DNA of 64,000 nucleotides from Clostridiaceae bacterium (lineage in GTDB: Bacteria > Bacillota > Clostridia > DSM-8532). Of the stretch, positions 19,573-29,596 are shown piece after piece. The notes under the pieces were generated by a model. It was not told the DNA's origin, searched no databases, and saw only the letters and a list, made by a program, of their open reading frames with translations. Within the stretch, counting starts at the first letter, position 1. Each line of letters starts with the position of its first letter. Location: positions 92,406 through 156,405 of the forward strand of contig JAAYNA010000084.1 of the NCBI GenBank assembly GCA_012521105.1, written 5' to 3'. The position numbers and the translations under genes are program-made.

Positions 19573-20163
19573 ATGGATAAATTAAAACAGCAAATTTCGT
19601 TTATTGTTGAAATCGATAAGTTAAAAAATATATTCCGTCAATCTTATTTAACCGACAAGTCCCGTCATGAAAATGATGCGGAGCATTCATGGCATTTGGC
19701 AATCATGGCATTTTTGCTGGCTGGGCACGTTGATGAAGGAATAGATATACTTAAGGTTATAAAAATGGTTCTTATGCACGATTTGGTTGAAATTGATGCA
19801 GGGGATACCTATTGCTACGATGAAAAGGCAAAACAGGATAAAAGGGAAAGAGAAGAAAAGTGCGCAGAACGTATTTTTAAAATGCTCCCCGAAGAACAAT
19901 GCAGAGAAATGTATGAACTATGGGAAGAATTCGAACGGATGGAAACTGCTGAGGCAAAATATGCTGCTGCATTGGACAGATTACAGCCCGTTCTTTTAAA
20001 TTACTTCTCTGAAGGTAAGTCATGGAAGGAGCATGGAATATGCATTGAGCAGGTTATTGAAAGAAACAGCGGAATAAAAAACTGTTCACCGAAACTTTGG
20101 AAATTTGTAGAAGAATTGCTTCACGATGCAGTGAAAAAAGGATATCTGAAAGAGGGTTACTAA
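19573..20163 (+). CDS. HD domain-containing hydrolase (YfbR/HDDC2-like)
   Basis: DKSRHENDAEHSWHLAIMAFLL ... KMVLMHDLVEIDAGDTYCYD. Confidence 0.9.
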   Translation: MDKLKQQISFIVEIDKLKNIFRQSYLTDKSRHENDAEHSWHLAIMAFLLAGHVDEGIDILKVIKMVLMHDLVEIDAGDTYCYDEKAKQDKREREEKCAERIFKMLPEEQCREMYELWEEFERMETAEAKYAAALDRLQPVLLNYFSEGKSWKEHGICIEQVIERNSGIKNCSPKLWKFVEELLHDAVKKGYLKEGY

Positions 20164-20266
20164 AAGTAATACAGAGTAAAAAGAACATTAATGTAAAAAA
20201 GAAGAATTATATGAAATAACGTGGAAACAATAGGATTAAATACATGAAAAAATTTTAAATTCATTA

Positions 20267-20295
20267 TTGACAAAGTGGAAAACCTCCTGTATTAT
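20267..20295 (+). promoter_or_regulatory. tRNA-Tyr promoter TTGACA-N17-TATTAT
   Basis: Consensus -35 and near-consensus -10, about 40 nt upstream of tRNA. Confidence 0.8.
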
Positions 20296-20333
20296 ATTAA
20301 TTGTTCGCCTTGCGACAAAGATAAATAACATAT

Positions 20334-20419
20334 GGGAGAGTTCCCGAGTGGCCAAAGGGGGCAGACTGTAAATCTGTTGCTTGTCAGCTTCGGTGGTTCG
20401 AATCCGCCCTCTCCCACCA
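20334..20419 (+). tRNA. tRNA-Tyr (anticodon GTA), long variable arm, encoded CCA
   Basis: Acceptor GGGAGAG/CTCTCCC; anticodon loop CTGTAAATC; TPsiC ggTTCGAATCc; ends ACCA. Confidence 0.96.
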
Positions 20420-20420
20420 G

Positions 20421-20455
20421 ATACGATGTGTAGAACAACACATCGTATTTTTGTT
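20421..20455 (+). terminator. Intrinsic terminator of tRNA-Tyr
   Basis: ATACGATGTGT-agaaca-ACACATCGTAT followed by T-rich tract. Confidence 0.85.
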
Positions 20456-20505
20456 TAAGGCATATACACGATTATTAGAATTTTTATAATAAAAGAGGTA
20501 CATAA

Positions 20506-21570
20506 ATGCCATATGACATAGCTATTATTGGGGCCGGACCTGCAGGCTGCACGCTGGCACGGCTTTTGGATAAAAATTATAAGGTTTTGTTAATTGATAA
20601 GAGAGATATACTCGCAGAAAATAGTAATTCAAAATGCTGCGGTGGATTATTGGCACCTGATGCCCAACAAATGCTCGGCAGAATGGGCATGGCTATCCCT
20701 TCATCGGTATTAGTGGACCCTCAGCTTTTCTTAGTTAGAACAATAGACTTTGATAATAGGATAGAACGTTATTATCAGCGATTTTATTTTAATATGGACA
20801 GGCTGGTATTTGAGCAATGGCTTTTGTCAAAAATTCCGGCAAGTGTTGATCTTGCCCTTGGATGTACATTTAAAACCTGTGAATATACAGGTGAAGATGT
20901 TCGTTTTTCTTTCACATATAAGGGGAAAACCTACAAAGAAAGTGCAAAGATAATTATAGGTGCTGACGGTGGCCACTCCCTTGTAAGAAAATCTGTATTT
21001 CCCGATAAAAAAATGCCCGAAACCTATGTAGCCATTCAGGAATGGTTTGAGACAGATAATTCTATGCCCTGGTATGGTGCTATTTTTGATTCAACAATAA
21101 CCGACTTTTATTCCTGGACAATAACAAAAGGTAAGGTTTTGATAATTGGTTCGGCTTTAAAAAAGAATAATCTTGCCCTTGATCGTTTTAAAATGCTTAA
21201 AATGAAGCTTAGGGATAATGGGCTTGTATATGGTAAGAAAATACTCAGAGAAGGAGCCTTTTTATTAAGGCCGGGCAGTATTTCGTCTATTATTACAGGG
21301 AATGAGTACTGTGCATTGGTTGGGGAAGCAGCAGGGTTTATAAGTCCAAGTTCGGCTGAAGGGATAAGTTTTGCATTAAAAAGCGCTTACCACCTTGCAA
21401 GCGCTTTAAATGAAAGTTTATATGAATTTCATTCTGATTATTCAAAGAAAGTTTCAAAACTTAAATTAAGCCTTTTTGGCAAGAATCTGAAGTGTCCTGC
21501 AATGTATAACAGATTTCTGCGTGGAATGATTATGAGAAGCGCTCTTATGTCAACAGATACCCTTTTTTAA
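20506..21570 (+). CDS. Geranylgeranyl-reductase-like FAD-dependent oxidoreductase
   Basis: IAIIGAGPAGCTLARLL; IIGADGGHSLVRKSVFP; ALVGEAAGFISPSSAEGISFALKSA. Confidence 0.85.
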   Translation: MPYDIAIIGAGPAGCTLARLLDKNYKVLLIDKRDILAENSNSKCCGGLLAPDAQQMLGRMGMAIPSSVLVDPQLFLVRTIDFDNRIERYYQRFYFNMDRLVFEQWLLSKIPASVDLALGCTFKTCEYTGEDVRFSFTYKGKTYKESAKIIIGADGGHSLVRKSVFPDKKMPETYVAIQEWFETDNSMPWYGAIFDSTITDFYSWTITKGKVLIIGSALKKNNLALDRFKMLKMKLRDNGLVYGKKILREGAFLLRPGSISSIITGNEYCALVGEAAGFISPSSAEGISFALKSAYHLASALNESLYEFHSDYSKKVSKLKLSLFGKNLKCPAMYNRFLRGMIMRSALMSTDTLF

Positions 21571-21585
21571 AAAGTCCTTTATCAC

Positions 21586-22548
21586 CTATTTGTCTTCGTT
21601 AAGATTCCTGGTCTCTTTAATGATGTACAGGGGTCTTTCCTTTACTTCGTCATAAATACGCCCAATATATTCACCCATTATGCCCAGCATTAAAAGTGTT
21701 ATTCCATTAAAGAAGAGGCTTACTGCAAGAATAGAGGCCCAGCCAGGCTGTACCGTTTCGGGAAAGAATATTCGTTGTACAAGAACATAAATAAGATAAA
21801 CAAAACTTCCCAGAGATATTAAAGTACCTATATAGGATGCCAGTTTAAGTGGTTTATACGAAAAAGTTGTAATTCCGTCAAGGGCAAGTTTTAACATTTT
21901 CTTTAAAGGATATTTTGTTTCCCCTGCAAAACGTTCTTCCCTTTCAAATTCAACAGCAGTTTGCTTAAACCCAAGCCAGCTGATTAGCCCTCTTACATAT
22001 CTGTTACGCTCTCTGACACGTTTTAAGGCATCACAGACTTTTCTGTCAATCAGTCTGAAATCTCCTGTATCGACAGGAATATTAACATCTGTCATATTTC
22101 TTAAAAAACGATAGAAGGCAGCTGCTGTGAATTTTTTAAAAAAGGTTTCACCCCTTCTTGAGATCCGCTTCCCATATACAACATCGAATCCGCTTTTCCA
22201 CTTTTCTATCATTACTGGGATCAGTTCGGGGGGGTCCTGAAGATCTCCATCAATTACAACTATACATTGACCCGACGAGTAATCCATACCCGCTGTTATT
22301 GCAATCTGGTGACCGAAATTACGGGAAAAGTCGAGCAGCTTAACGCGTTCATCCCTGTCGCATATTTCATTTATCAGTGCAGCTGTATTGTCCCTGCTGC
22401 CGTCATTTACAAATACAATTTCATAGCTGCAGCCGGTTTTTTCCATAACCTCTGTAAGCCTGCGGTATGTTTCGGATACAACAGCTTCTTCGTTATACAT
22501 TGGAACTACTACCGAACACAGAATATCCATACAATTTCTTCCTTTCAT
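21586..22548 (-). CDS. GT2 family polyprenyl-phosphate glycosyltransferase (GtrB/ArnC-like)
   Basis: VVPMYNEEAVVSETYRRL; IVVIDGDLQDPPELIPVM; two C-terminal TM segments. Confidence 0.92.
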   Translation of the reverse strand: MKGRNCMDILCSVVVPMYNEEAVVSETYRRLTEVMEKTGCSYEIVFVNDGSRDNTAALINEICDRDERVKLLDFSRNFGHQIAITAGMDYSSGQCIVVIDGDLQDPPELIPVMIEKWKSGFDVVYGKRISRRGETFFKKFTAAAFYRFLRNMTDVNIPVDTGDFRLIDRKVCDALKRVRERNRYVRGLISWLGFKQTAVEFEREERFAGETKYPLKKMLKLALDGITTFSYKPLKLASYIGTLISLGSFVYLIYVLVQRIFFPETVQPGWASILAVSLFFNGITLLMLGIMGEYIGRIYDEVKERPLYIIKETRNLNEDK

Positions 22549-22570
22549 TTGTTATTTACCATAGTCTCAG

Positions 22571-23869
22571 CTATTCCTCAAGTGCAGGAAAACGCTCTGA
22601 AATTTCAAGACCGCTGCGTATTGCATAATTCTGTCCGCGATCTTCAGGGTATATTTGTGACATGGAAGTCAGATATAAACCCTTCATAGGGGTTTCAATC
22701 TCAGGAATTAATTTTGAATAGCCAGTTCTCACAACGGGCTGTGCATCCCTTGTCCTGTTAATATGATACTTTATAATCCATTCTTTACTAAAATTAGGAA
22801 AAATCTTTTTAAGGCCCGAAATAAACAAATCCTTAATACTTTCATCGTCTTTACTGTAAAGCTCATTGGTTGCATCAAGGTATCTGGACAGATAAACAAT
22901 ATGTGAACCATATTTATGGTTTTTAACAAGATTAGTATGCTCTATAACCAATACAAAGGGGATTTCTTTGTCTGCAACGGTCATCCAGTAATTTGGCATG
23001 AGACTCTCTTTAAGTTCAAGTATCATGCAAATATTTGCCTTGTATTTTATTTTTCTGAGACTGTCCAGGTAATGTTTGCCCATACCCTTAATTACATAAG
23101 ACAACTTTTCGGGGGAGGCTGTGAAAATTACCGAGTCATACTCCTCCATCCCTGATTTGCTTTTTATTTTAAATGTGCCATTGCTTTTGTAAATTTCAGT
23201 CACGCCATCATTCAAACGGATTTCACCATTGCAGGACTTAATTATTTCAGCCATTCTATAGTAAATTTTCACAAAACTTCCATCCATGTATCCAAGCTGT
23301 TCCTTAATTATATTTTTTCCCCTGCTTGAACCTCTTAGCTTAAACTTATTCCATATCCAGGTTGCTGCTATTTTGTCGCTGTCTATGTCAAATTTTGAGT
23401 TTAAAAGAGGTTCCCACACAAGATTGTAGCATTCCTCACCACCGCGCTTAATTATCCAGTCCCGTGCAGTAATATCTTCAATGGCAAGATAATCTTTTAC
23501 GAAACGCGCCTGAAGCACCATTAGTCCCATGCGAATCCTGCTGATAAATGACAGTGGCTTAAACAATAAAAGATCCATGGGCGATGTAAAGGGATAGATT
23601 GTATTGTTTATATATATTACATTGGAAGGCTCATACCACTTCAGTTCACTTTCAAACCCCAACTCTTTTATTATGTCGATAATAATGGTGTCATTTGTAA
23701 AGATATGATGGTAATATATCTCCAGCATATCATCACCAACAGGGATGGCAGCTGTAAGTCCGCCCAGCCTGTCATTTTTATCGTACACTGTAACCGAATG
23801 GCCTTTTAAAGATAATTTCCAACCGGCAGCAAGACCGGTGGCACCTGCACCTATAATAGCTATTTTCAT
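22571..23869 (-). CDS. NAD(P)/FAD-dependent oxidoreductase (amine-oxidase/protoporphyrinogen-oxidase fold)
   Basis: MKIAIIGAGATGLAAGWKLSLKGHSVTVYDKNDRLGGLTAA. Confidence 0.88.
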   Translation of the reverse strand: MKIAIIGAGATGLAAGWKLSLKGHSVTVYDKNDRLGGLTAAIPVGDDMLEIYYHHIFTNDTIIIDIIKELGFESELKWYEPSNVIYINNTIYPFTSPMDLLLFKPLSFISRIRMGLMVLQARFVKDYLAIEDITARDWIIKRGGEECYNLVWEPLLNSKFDIDSDKIAATWIWNKFKLRGSSRGKNIIKEQLGYMDGSFVKIYYRMAEIIKSCNGEIRLNDGVTEIYKSNGTFKIKSKSGMEEYDSVIFTASPEKLSYVIKGMGKHYLDSLRKIKYKANICMILELKESLMPNYWMTVADKEIPFVLVIEHTNLVKNHKYGSHIVYLSRYLDATNELYSKDDESIKDLFISGLKKIFPNFSKEWIIKYHINRTRDAQPVVRTGYSKLIPEIETPMKGLYLTSMSQIYPEDRGQNYAIRSGLEISERFPALEE

Positions 23870-23896
23870 ACGATTGGCCCCTCCAAAATATAAAAT

Positions 23897-26140
23897 TTAT
23901 CTGACTCTAAATATTGTAGTATTATTATCCTGAAAAGCAACAGTAAAAGTTTCATAAAATATCTCTTCATTAAGAACATATTCTGCTGCAGTTCTGTTTT
24001 GATCTTCTATAACAATATAATCAATACCTTCAGATACTGCAAGTTTTTTTAATTCTTCGCTGTTGGCTGCACTGTAAATTCTCTTCATGCATTCCTCTCT
24101 TTTGCTGATATCATAACCTGCTGTTATTGTAAAATACGGGTAACCGTTATACACGCATCTGCCTGCAAGCATAATGGACATTGGTGCTCCGTAGTGGGTC
24201 ATGTAATGAGTAAGAAATATATCTTCGGGATTTGTTTCATTTTGTACCCAAACACATACCCGATCCTTTTGATTATATGATACGCTGTTTTTGTCCAGAT
24301 TATAAAGGGTGACCATATCCACAATTCCTGTACAGGTAAGAAGGAATATAAGACAGAGTGAAATTATGAGGGTGGTCTTTGTCTTAAACAGTTCGGACAA
24401 CAGATCGGATACAGGAATATTTAACAGGATTACAGACAGAATAATATATTTGTGGTTAACGGTTACATCGGGGGTAAGCTGCAAGGTTGTTGCAAGGATA
24501 ACAGGAGCGGTAAAAACGGGAACAAGCCACAGGGAGGTTATTTTTATATCTATATTGTTGCAATATATGAGGCAGGCATAACAGAAAATTAATAATATTA
24601 TTATAAAAAAGGCCCAAAACAGATCTACCGATGGCATAAATGCTATAAGGAGTATTATGAAAAGAAAGGAGATAACAAGTCCTGCCCATTTTTTCCTGAG
24701 GGTACCAAAAAAAATGAAAATACCTGCCAAAATAAAAGGAAGAACTCCCAACAGTTCGGTATAATAAGAGAAAATGTGGCTTAAGCTTCCGGATTCTGCT
24801 AAAAAGCCCGGGTTATATTTTAAAGATACTACTCCTGTTCCACTTCCCGAAAAAAGTCTGGACTGAAAAACCGAAAGGATAAATGTAATTATCGCCATTA
24901 AAAGATATCCCAATTTTCCCCTTGACAGTGCAGCCATAATAAACAATACAGATATTCCGGCTATTACTACCGCACCATTCCAATATGCTATAAGCCCAAG
25001 TATAATTCCGGACAGAATGCATGGCATTAAAGACTTAATGGCCCATGCTCCGCGGGAAAACAAGACTGTTTTTATGTATTGGTTAAAAAACACCTCTTTT
25101 TGCTGCAGGTAAATATTTTTAGAACCTTTGGTATTTGACCTTTTTATATGTTCAATAGTTTCAATGAAAAGGGGAAGCATAAGAAAAAGCACAATAATAA
25201 AAAGGCCAAAGGCAAAGGAGAGATGCCGCTGATTAATATATACTTTCTGCGCCCATAATCCCCATTCTTCACGCAGCGTATTTCCTATGTGTTCTCTGTA
25301 ATTTAGGTCAGCACTCAGGTTATTTGCCACTGCATAGAAAAAGCTTTTGACATTTGAAAAACCGTGTAAAAAAGTGAAAAAGGCAAAAGAACTTCTGAAT
25401 GCAAACAAAAAGCAGGATAAAAGTCCCGCTGAAGTTTTTTTTGTAAGGAATGTGCCAAGAGCGTACAAAAGCATATTGAAGCTTACAAGGGAAAGAATGC
25501 TTGGAATGTTTAATGCCTGTGGCAGGGTCAATCCAAGGTATTCAAGATAAGCTGCCATAAAATAAAACATGAAATGGTATCGTATTGTTCCATCAGGAAA
25601 ATGCGGGTACTGGGCAGGGAAGTTTTTACCAACGGAAAATGAGCGAATTACGGGCAAATGAGCTCCAAAATCACTGAATGCAGATACTCCTACACGAAGA
25701 ATATCTCCTTTCATATAAAAAGAACGGCATATAAAAAAAGACCAGAATATAACTGATGAAATTAATATAAACCATTCTGTTTTTTTAAAATGAAAATTCA
25801 ACCCATATCTTCTGAATTCCTTTAGAAATCTTTTTACAGGCCTGCGTTTTAATACGGCAATAGTTGTTAATATCAGTAGTGAAAGAGCTATTGATATTAT
25901 ATTGGCATATAATAAAGGGTTTTCAGTATCTTTAAATGCTGTTGCTGAAAAGTAAGTTACCCAGGAAAGAATCAAAGTTCCAACAAGGTAAGAGGATGGA
26001 AAAAATAAGAAGACAGGACTTACAATTCTGTTTCGTCCGTTCAAAACATCAATTCCTGTCTGCCAATATGGTTTTAAACACAGGACAATTCCGGCTCCCA
26101 AGGAAATTGCAAGGAATATATACAAGAAAGCCATGAGCAT
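23897..26140 (-). CDS. Large polytopic membrane protein, GT-C/DUF2298-like
   Basis: 747 aa, many TMs; loop FSDFGAHLPVIRSFSVGKNFPAQYPHFPDGTIRYHFMFYF; soluble C-term ending GIDYIVIEDQ. Confidence 0.65.
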   Translation of the reverse strand: MLMAFLYIFLAISLGAGIVLCLKPYWQTGIDVLNGRNRIVSPVFLFFPSSYLVGTLILSWVTYFSATAFKDTENPLLYANIISIALSLLILTTIAVLKRRPVKRFLKEFRRYGLNFHFKKTEWFILISSVIFWSFFICRSFYMKGDILRVGVSAFSDFGAHLPVIRSFSVGKNFPAQYPHFPDGTIRYHFMFYFMAAYLEYLGLTLPQALNIPSILSLVSFNMLLYALGTFLTKKTSAGLLSCFLFAFRSSFAFFTFLHGFSNVKSFFYAVANNLSADLNYREHIGNTLREEWGLWAQKVYINQRHLSFAFGLFIIVLFLMLPLFIETIEHIKRSNTKGSKNIYLQQKEVFFNQYIKTVLFSRGAWAIKSLMPCILSGIILGLIAYWNGAVVIAGISVLFIMAALSRGKLGYLLMAIITFILSVFQSRLFSGSGTGVVSLKYNPGFLAESGSLSHIFSYYTELLGVLPFILAGIFIFFGTLRKKWAGLVISFLFIILLIAFMPSVDLFWAFFIIILLIFCYACLIYCNNIDIKITSLWLVPVFTAPVILATTLQLTPDVTVNHKYIILSVILLNIPVSDLLSELFKTKTTLIISLCLIFLLTCTGIVDMVTLYNLDKNSVSYNQKDRVCVWVQNETNPEDIFLTHYMTHYGAPMSIMLAGRCVYNGYPYFTITAGYDISKREECMKRIYSAANSEELKKLAVSEGIDYIVIEDQNRTAAEYVLNEEIFYETFTVAFQDNNTTIFRVR

Positions 26141-26160
26141 ATCCTCCGTTTAATTTTCCT

Positions 26161-26616
26161 TCAGTCTTTATAAATGACCTTATTATATAATATAAAGTTC
26201 CAGGACACAATAAATACCATAATAAGTATTTTAGGCAAATAATAGGGTATCCATGGCGTGCCTGGAAAAAGAGATTTCAGAAGTTCGGTTACAGCCATAA
26301 AGAGAAGGATATTTCCAGCTACCATGTTGAACAGAAACAAAAGACCATATGATAAAAGCTGTTTCTTGAAGTTTTTATGGGATTTAAAAGTAAAAAATTT
26401 ATTCAGTAAGAAATTGAACCAGAAAATGAATGTGTATACTAATATATTTGTTACAACAACAGGCAGCGGAAGAACCCTTCGGAATATAAGAAACAAAATG
26501 TATTCAATAGTGAAGGAGGATACTCCTACTATTAAATATCTGATGAATTTTTTAACAAAGTCAGGATTTAATAACTCGTTGGTAATCTTTTCCTTAACTG
26601 CACGTATTCGGCTCAT
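26161..26616 (-). CDS. GtrA family membrane protein
   Basis: FIRYLIVGVSSFTIEYILFLIF ... FLLNKFFTFKSHKNFKKQLLSYG; RBS AGGAGA before ATG at 26616. Confidence 0.9.
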   Translation of the reverse strand: MSRIRAVKEKITNELLNPDFVKKFIRYLIVGVSSFTIEYILFLIFRRVLPLPVVVTNILVYTFIFWFNFLLNKFFTFKSHKNFKKQLLSYGLLFLFNMVAGNILLFMAVTELLKSLFPGTPWIPYYLPKILIMVFIVSWNFILYNKVIYKD

Positions 26617-26813
26617 ATAAAACTCTCCTAAGATAACGAGGCATAAATTCAGGCCACCGGCTATCCACAAAAAGCTGACAGCCTTTATAAATAAGTGTAT
26701 TCAGAAACCCCAAATTTTCAAGATAGAATTTGTCTGAAAACCAAATATATTATAACCAATAGAAATTATTATATCATCTGGGATTCTATAGTGCAAATAA
26801 AGCCGAACTGAAC

Positions 26814-26842
26814 TTGTGCATTTTTTATTGTACTGGTATAAT
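26814..26842 (+). promoter_or_regulatory. Candidate promoter TTGTGC-N17-TATAAT
   Basis: Perfect -10 and 17-bp spacing, weak -35. Confidence 0.55.
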
Positions 26843-26945
26843 AACTTTACAAATTTTGTTGAAAGATAAGAATAATTTTGATTCGAAAAATGAGTAAGGT
26901 TTTTAAGGCCATATTAGTTCACTACTCATTACGGGAGGACGGTAG

Positions 26946-29225
26946 ATGAACAAAATACAAACTTCTCTGAAAGCACTGGCAAGGTTGGTACCATACTTAT
27001 TATTACCGTTAACTGTTATAATTTGGGCACTGGTACTGAAAAATGAATTTATATATGTTATAAAATGGTGGGCTGTTTTATTATTCATTGGCTTCTTGTT
27101 TTTTCCAATGTCGGTTAATATTTTTTCTACATTTACTGATAAGGGCTTTCTGTTTTCAAAAATTATCGGGCTTGCTGTCAGCTCATATGTTTTTTGGCTC
27201 CTTTCCTACTTAAAGCTATTGAAAATAACCACATTTAACTGTTGGTATGTTACGGTAATTTCAGGCATTATTACCTCTGTTGTTTCTTTAGCAGGAAGCG
27301 GCAGTTTCAAAAGACTCAGGACATGTAAGTATAAAGGCACAATCCCCTGGATTCTTACCGGCGAAAGTATTTTTCTTTTTTCATTGTGTTTCTGGACCTA
27401 TCTAAGAGGGTTTACTCCCAAGATAGAAGGGCTTGAAAAATTCATGGACTATGGGTTTGTGAACAGTATCCTTCGTTCAGGGTATGTTCCACCGAAGGAT
27501 ATGTGGTTTGCAGGAAGCTCAATTAATTATTACTATTTCGGACAGTATGTTACGGCGTTTCTGACAAGACTAAGCACTCTTAAAACCGAAATTTCCTATA
27601 ACATTATGATGGCTACGCTGTTTGCTTTCAGCATGTCACTTTGTTTTATCATAGTTTCAAATATGATAAAAGGGCATGGAGTTAAAACAAATATTTCCGT
27701 AATCACAGGAGGGTTAATTGCATCAATGCTTGTATCTCTCGGCGGAAATCTCCATTCCTTTTTCTACGGCTTTTTATCCAAGTTTTCAGAAGGGGGAGAT
27801 AAATACTGGTTTCCCGATGCAACCAGATATATAGGGTACAATCCTGAAACAAATGATAAAACCATCCATGAATTCCCGGTCTATTCATTCGTTGTATCCG
27901 ATTTACATGCCCACGTTATTAACATGATTTTTGTTATAACGTTAATAGGGGTGTTACTTGCAGTATTCAGAAAACTTGAGGTAAGAACAGGCGAAAGCTT
28001 TAAGATGCGAAATCCGTTTGAAGAATTATTTATCCCCGAAATAATATTAATCGGGCTTTTTATCGGTATTTTTCAAATGTCCAACTACTGGGATTTTCCA
28101 ATATATCTGACCGTTACATTATTTGTATTTATATGCGCGGGAATTCGCCAAAATGGCTTTAGCAAGAAAACAGCAGTTGTTACCATGGTGCGTTTTTTGT
28201 CGGTACTTATATTGTCATTGATGTTTGCGCTTCCTTTTAATCTAACCTTTGACAAGATATCGTCTCAGATTTGTTTTGCCAAAAATCGCTCACTGCCTCA
28301 CCAGTTGCTTGTTCTTTGGGGTTACCAGCTGGCTTTTGTGGTTATTTTCTTTGTTATTATCCTTTATGCTGAACAGAATATTAGCTGGAAAAGAGCAAAG
28401 GGAACAGAAAAAATAAAATTACGCAAGGAATTAAATCTTATTGCCAGGGTAAGAAAAGTTATTGAGAAATATTCCTTAGAGGATGTATTTGCAGTTATTC
28501 TTTGTATATCAGCAACGGGTTTGGTTCTTATTCCCGAGCTTGTTTATGTTAAGGATATTTATGAGTATGGGTATGCAAGGGCAAATACCATGTTCAAGCT
28601 CACCTACCAGGCATTTATCATGTTTGGGCTTGCAGCAGGTTATATTTTTATACGAATCAGAAAATCACCATATAAGGAGCGAAAGATACTTATAGCGAGA
28701 GCAGTAACCATTATTATGCTGATACTGCCAATGATCTATCCTTTTTATGCTATACCAAGCTGGTACAAAGATCTGGATCGGCAAAAATATGAAGGACTGG
28801 ACGGACTTGCTTTTTTAGAAAAAGAATATCCTTATGATTACGAGCTTATATACTGGTTACGTGAAAATGTTCAGGGGCAACCTGTTGTACTGGAAGCTAA
28901 CGGAGACAGTTACACAAAAAATTGCAGGATATCCATGGCCACAGGTCTTCCAACAATTCAGGGATGGTATACTCATGAATGGCTGTGGAGGGGCGATAGA
29001 AATGCTGTCGAGAACCGTATTGACGAAGTAAAAAAAATATATGAGTCGGATGATATTGATGAAACAAAAGAGCTTATTCAAAAATACAATGTGGAGTATA
29101 TTGTTATAGGTAAGCTGGAATATGATAAGTTTCCGGATCTAAAGGAAGGTAAGCTCATTAGCCTTGGTACTGTTGTTTTTGAAAGACCAGATATAAAACT
29201 GATAAAAGTTAGCCGGGAGAACTGA
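26946..29225 (+). CDS. DUF2298 (YYY) family membrane protein
   Basis: EKFMDYGFVNSILRSGYVPPKDMWFAGSSINYYYFGQYVTAFLTRLS; C-term VEYIVIGKLE. Confidence 0.8.
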   Translation: MNKIQTSLKALARLVPYLLLPLTVIIWALVLKNEFIYVIKWWAVLLFIGFLFFPMSVNIFSTFTDKGFLFSKIIGLAVSSYVFWLLSYLKLLKITTFNCWYVTVISGIITSVVSLAGSGSFKRLRTCKYKGTIPWILTGESIFLFSLCFWTYLRGFTPKIEGLEKFMDYGFVNSILRSGYVPPKDMWFAGSSINYYYFGQYVTAFLTRLSTLKTEISYNIMMATLFAFSMSLCFIIVSNMIKGHGVKTNISVITGGLIASMLVSLGGNLHSFFYGFLSKFSEGGDKYWFPDATRYIGYNPETNDKTIHEFPVYSFVVSDLHAHVINMIFVITLIGVLLAVFRKLEVRTGESFKMRNPFEELFIPEIILIGLFIGIFQMSNYWDFPIYLTVTLFVFICAGIRQNGFSKKTAVVTMVRFLSVLILSLMFALPFNLTFDKISSQICFAKNRSLPHQLLVLWGYQLAFVVIFFVIILYAEQNISWKRAKGTEKIKLRKELNLIARVRKVIEKYSLEDVFAVILCISATGLVLIPELVYVKDIYEYGYARANTMFKLTYQAFIMFGLAAGYIFIRIRKSPYKERKILIARAVTIIMLILPMIYPFYAIPSWYKDLDRQKYEGLDGLAFLEKEYPYDYELIYWLRENVQGQPVVLEANGDSYTKNCRISMATGLPTIQGWYTHEWLWRGDRNAVENRIDEVKKIYESDDIDETKELIQKYNVEYIVIGKLEYDKFPDLKEGKLISLGTVVFERPDIKLIKVSREN

Positions 29226-29236
29226 AATTATGCAAA

Positions 29237-29296
29237 AAAAAAGCACATTGCGTATGTACTTATAAATATAATTGCATTATTATAATGTGCTTTTCA
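29237..29296 (+). terminator. Terminator-like inverted repeat AAAAGCACATT...AATGTGCTTTT
   Basis: Perfect 11-bp arms, about 34-nt loop, right after the DUF2298 gene. Confidence 0.5.
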
Positions 29297-29519
29297 AAAT
29301 AACATATCAAATAAAATCAAATCAAACAACATCTATTATTAAAAGGAGGAACAAAATGAAAAAAAGTTAATGAATGTTGTCTTGATTATAGTATAGCACA
29401 TTTATGATAAAATTTCCATTAAGAGAAGATTAAAGTTGTGAACAATTCGTGAACAATTTTACTTTTCAAATGTAGTTGGCAAAGAAGACTATGCAGATTC
29501 TCCGATACTTAAAAATTCT

Positions 29520-29548
29520 TTGATTTTTTATACTTTTTATATTATATT
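29520..29548 (+). promoter_or_regulatory. thrC promoter TTGATT-N17-TATATT
   Basis: Near-consensus boxes upstream of 29597 start. Confidence 0.55.
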
Positions 29549-29596
29549 ATCATTAGTTTAATCAGAGAGTTTAATAAAATTGAAAGAAGGATACAT

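Noticed and set aside
29435-29462. Rex (TTGTGAA-N4-TTCACAA) operator upstream of thrC
   Set aside because: The repeats are direct, not a dyad, so the Rex symmetry is absent.
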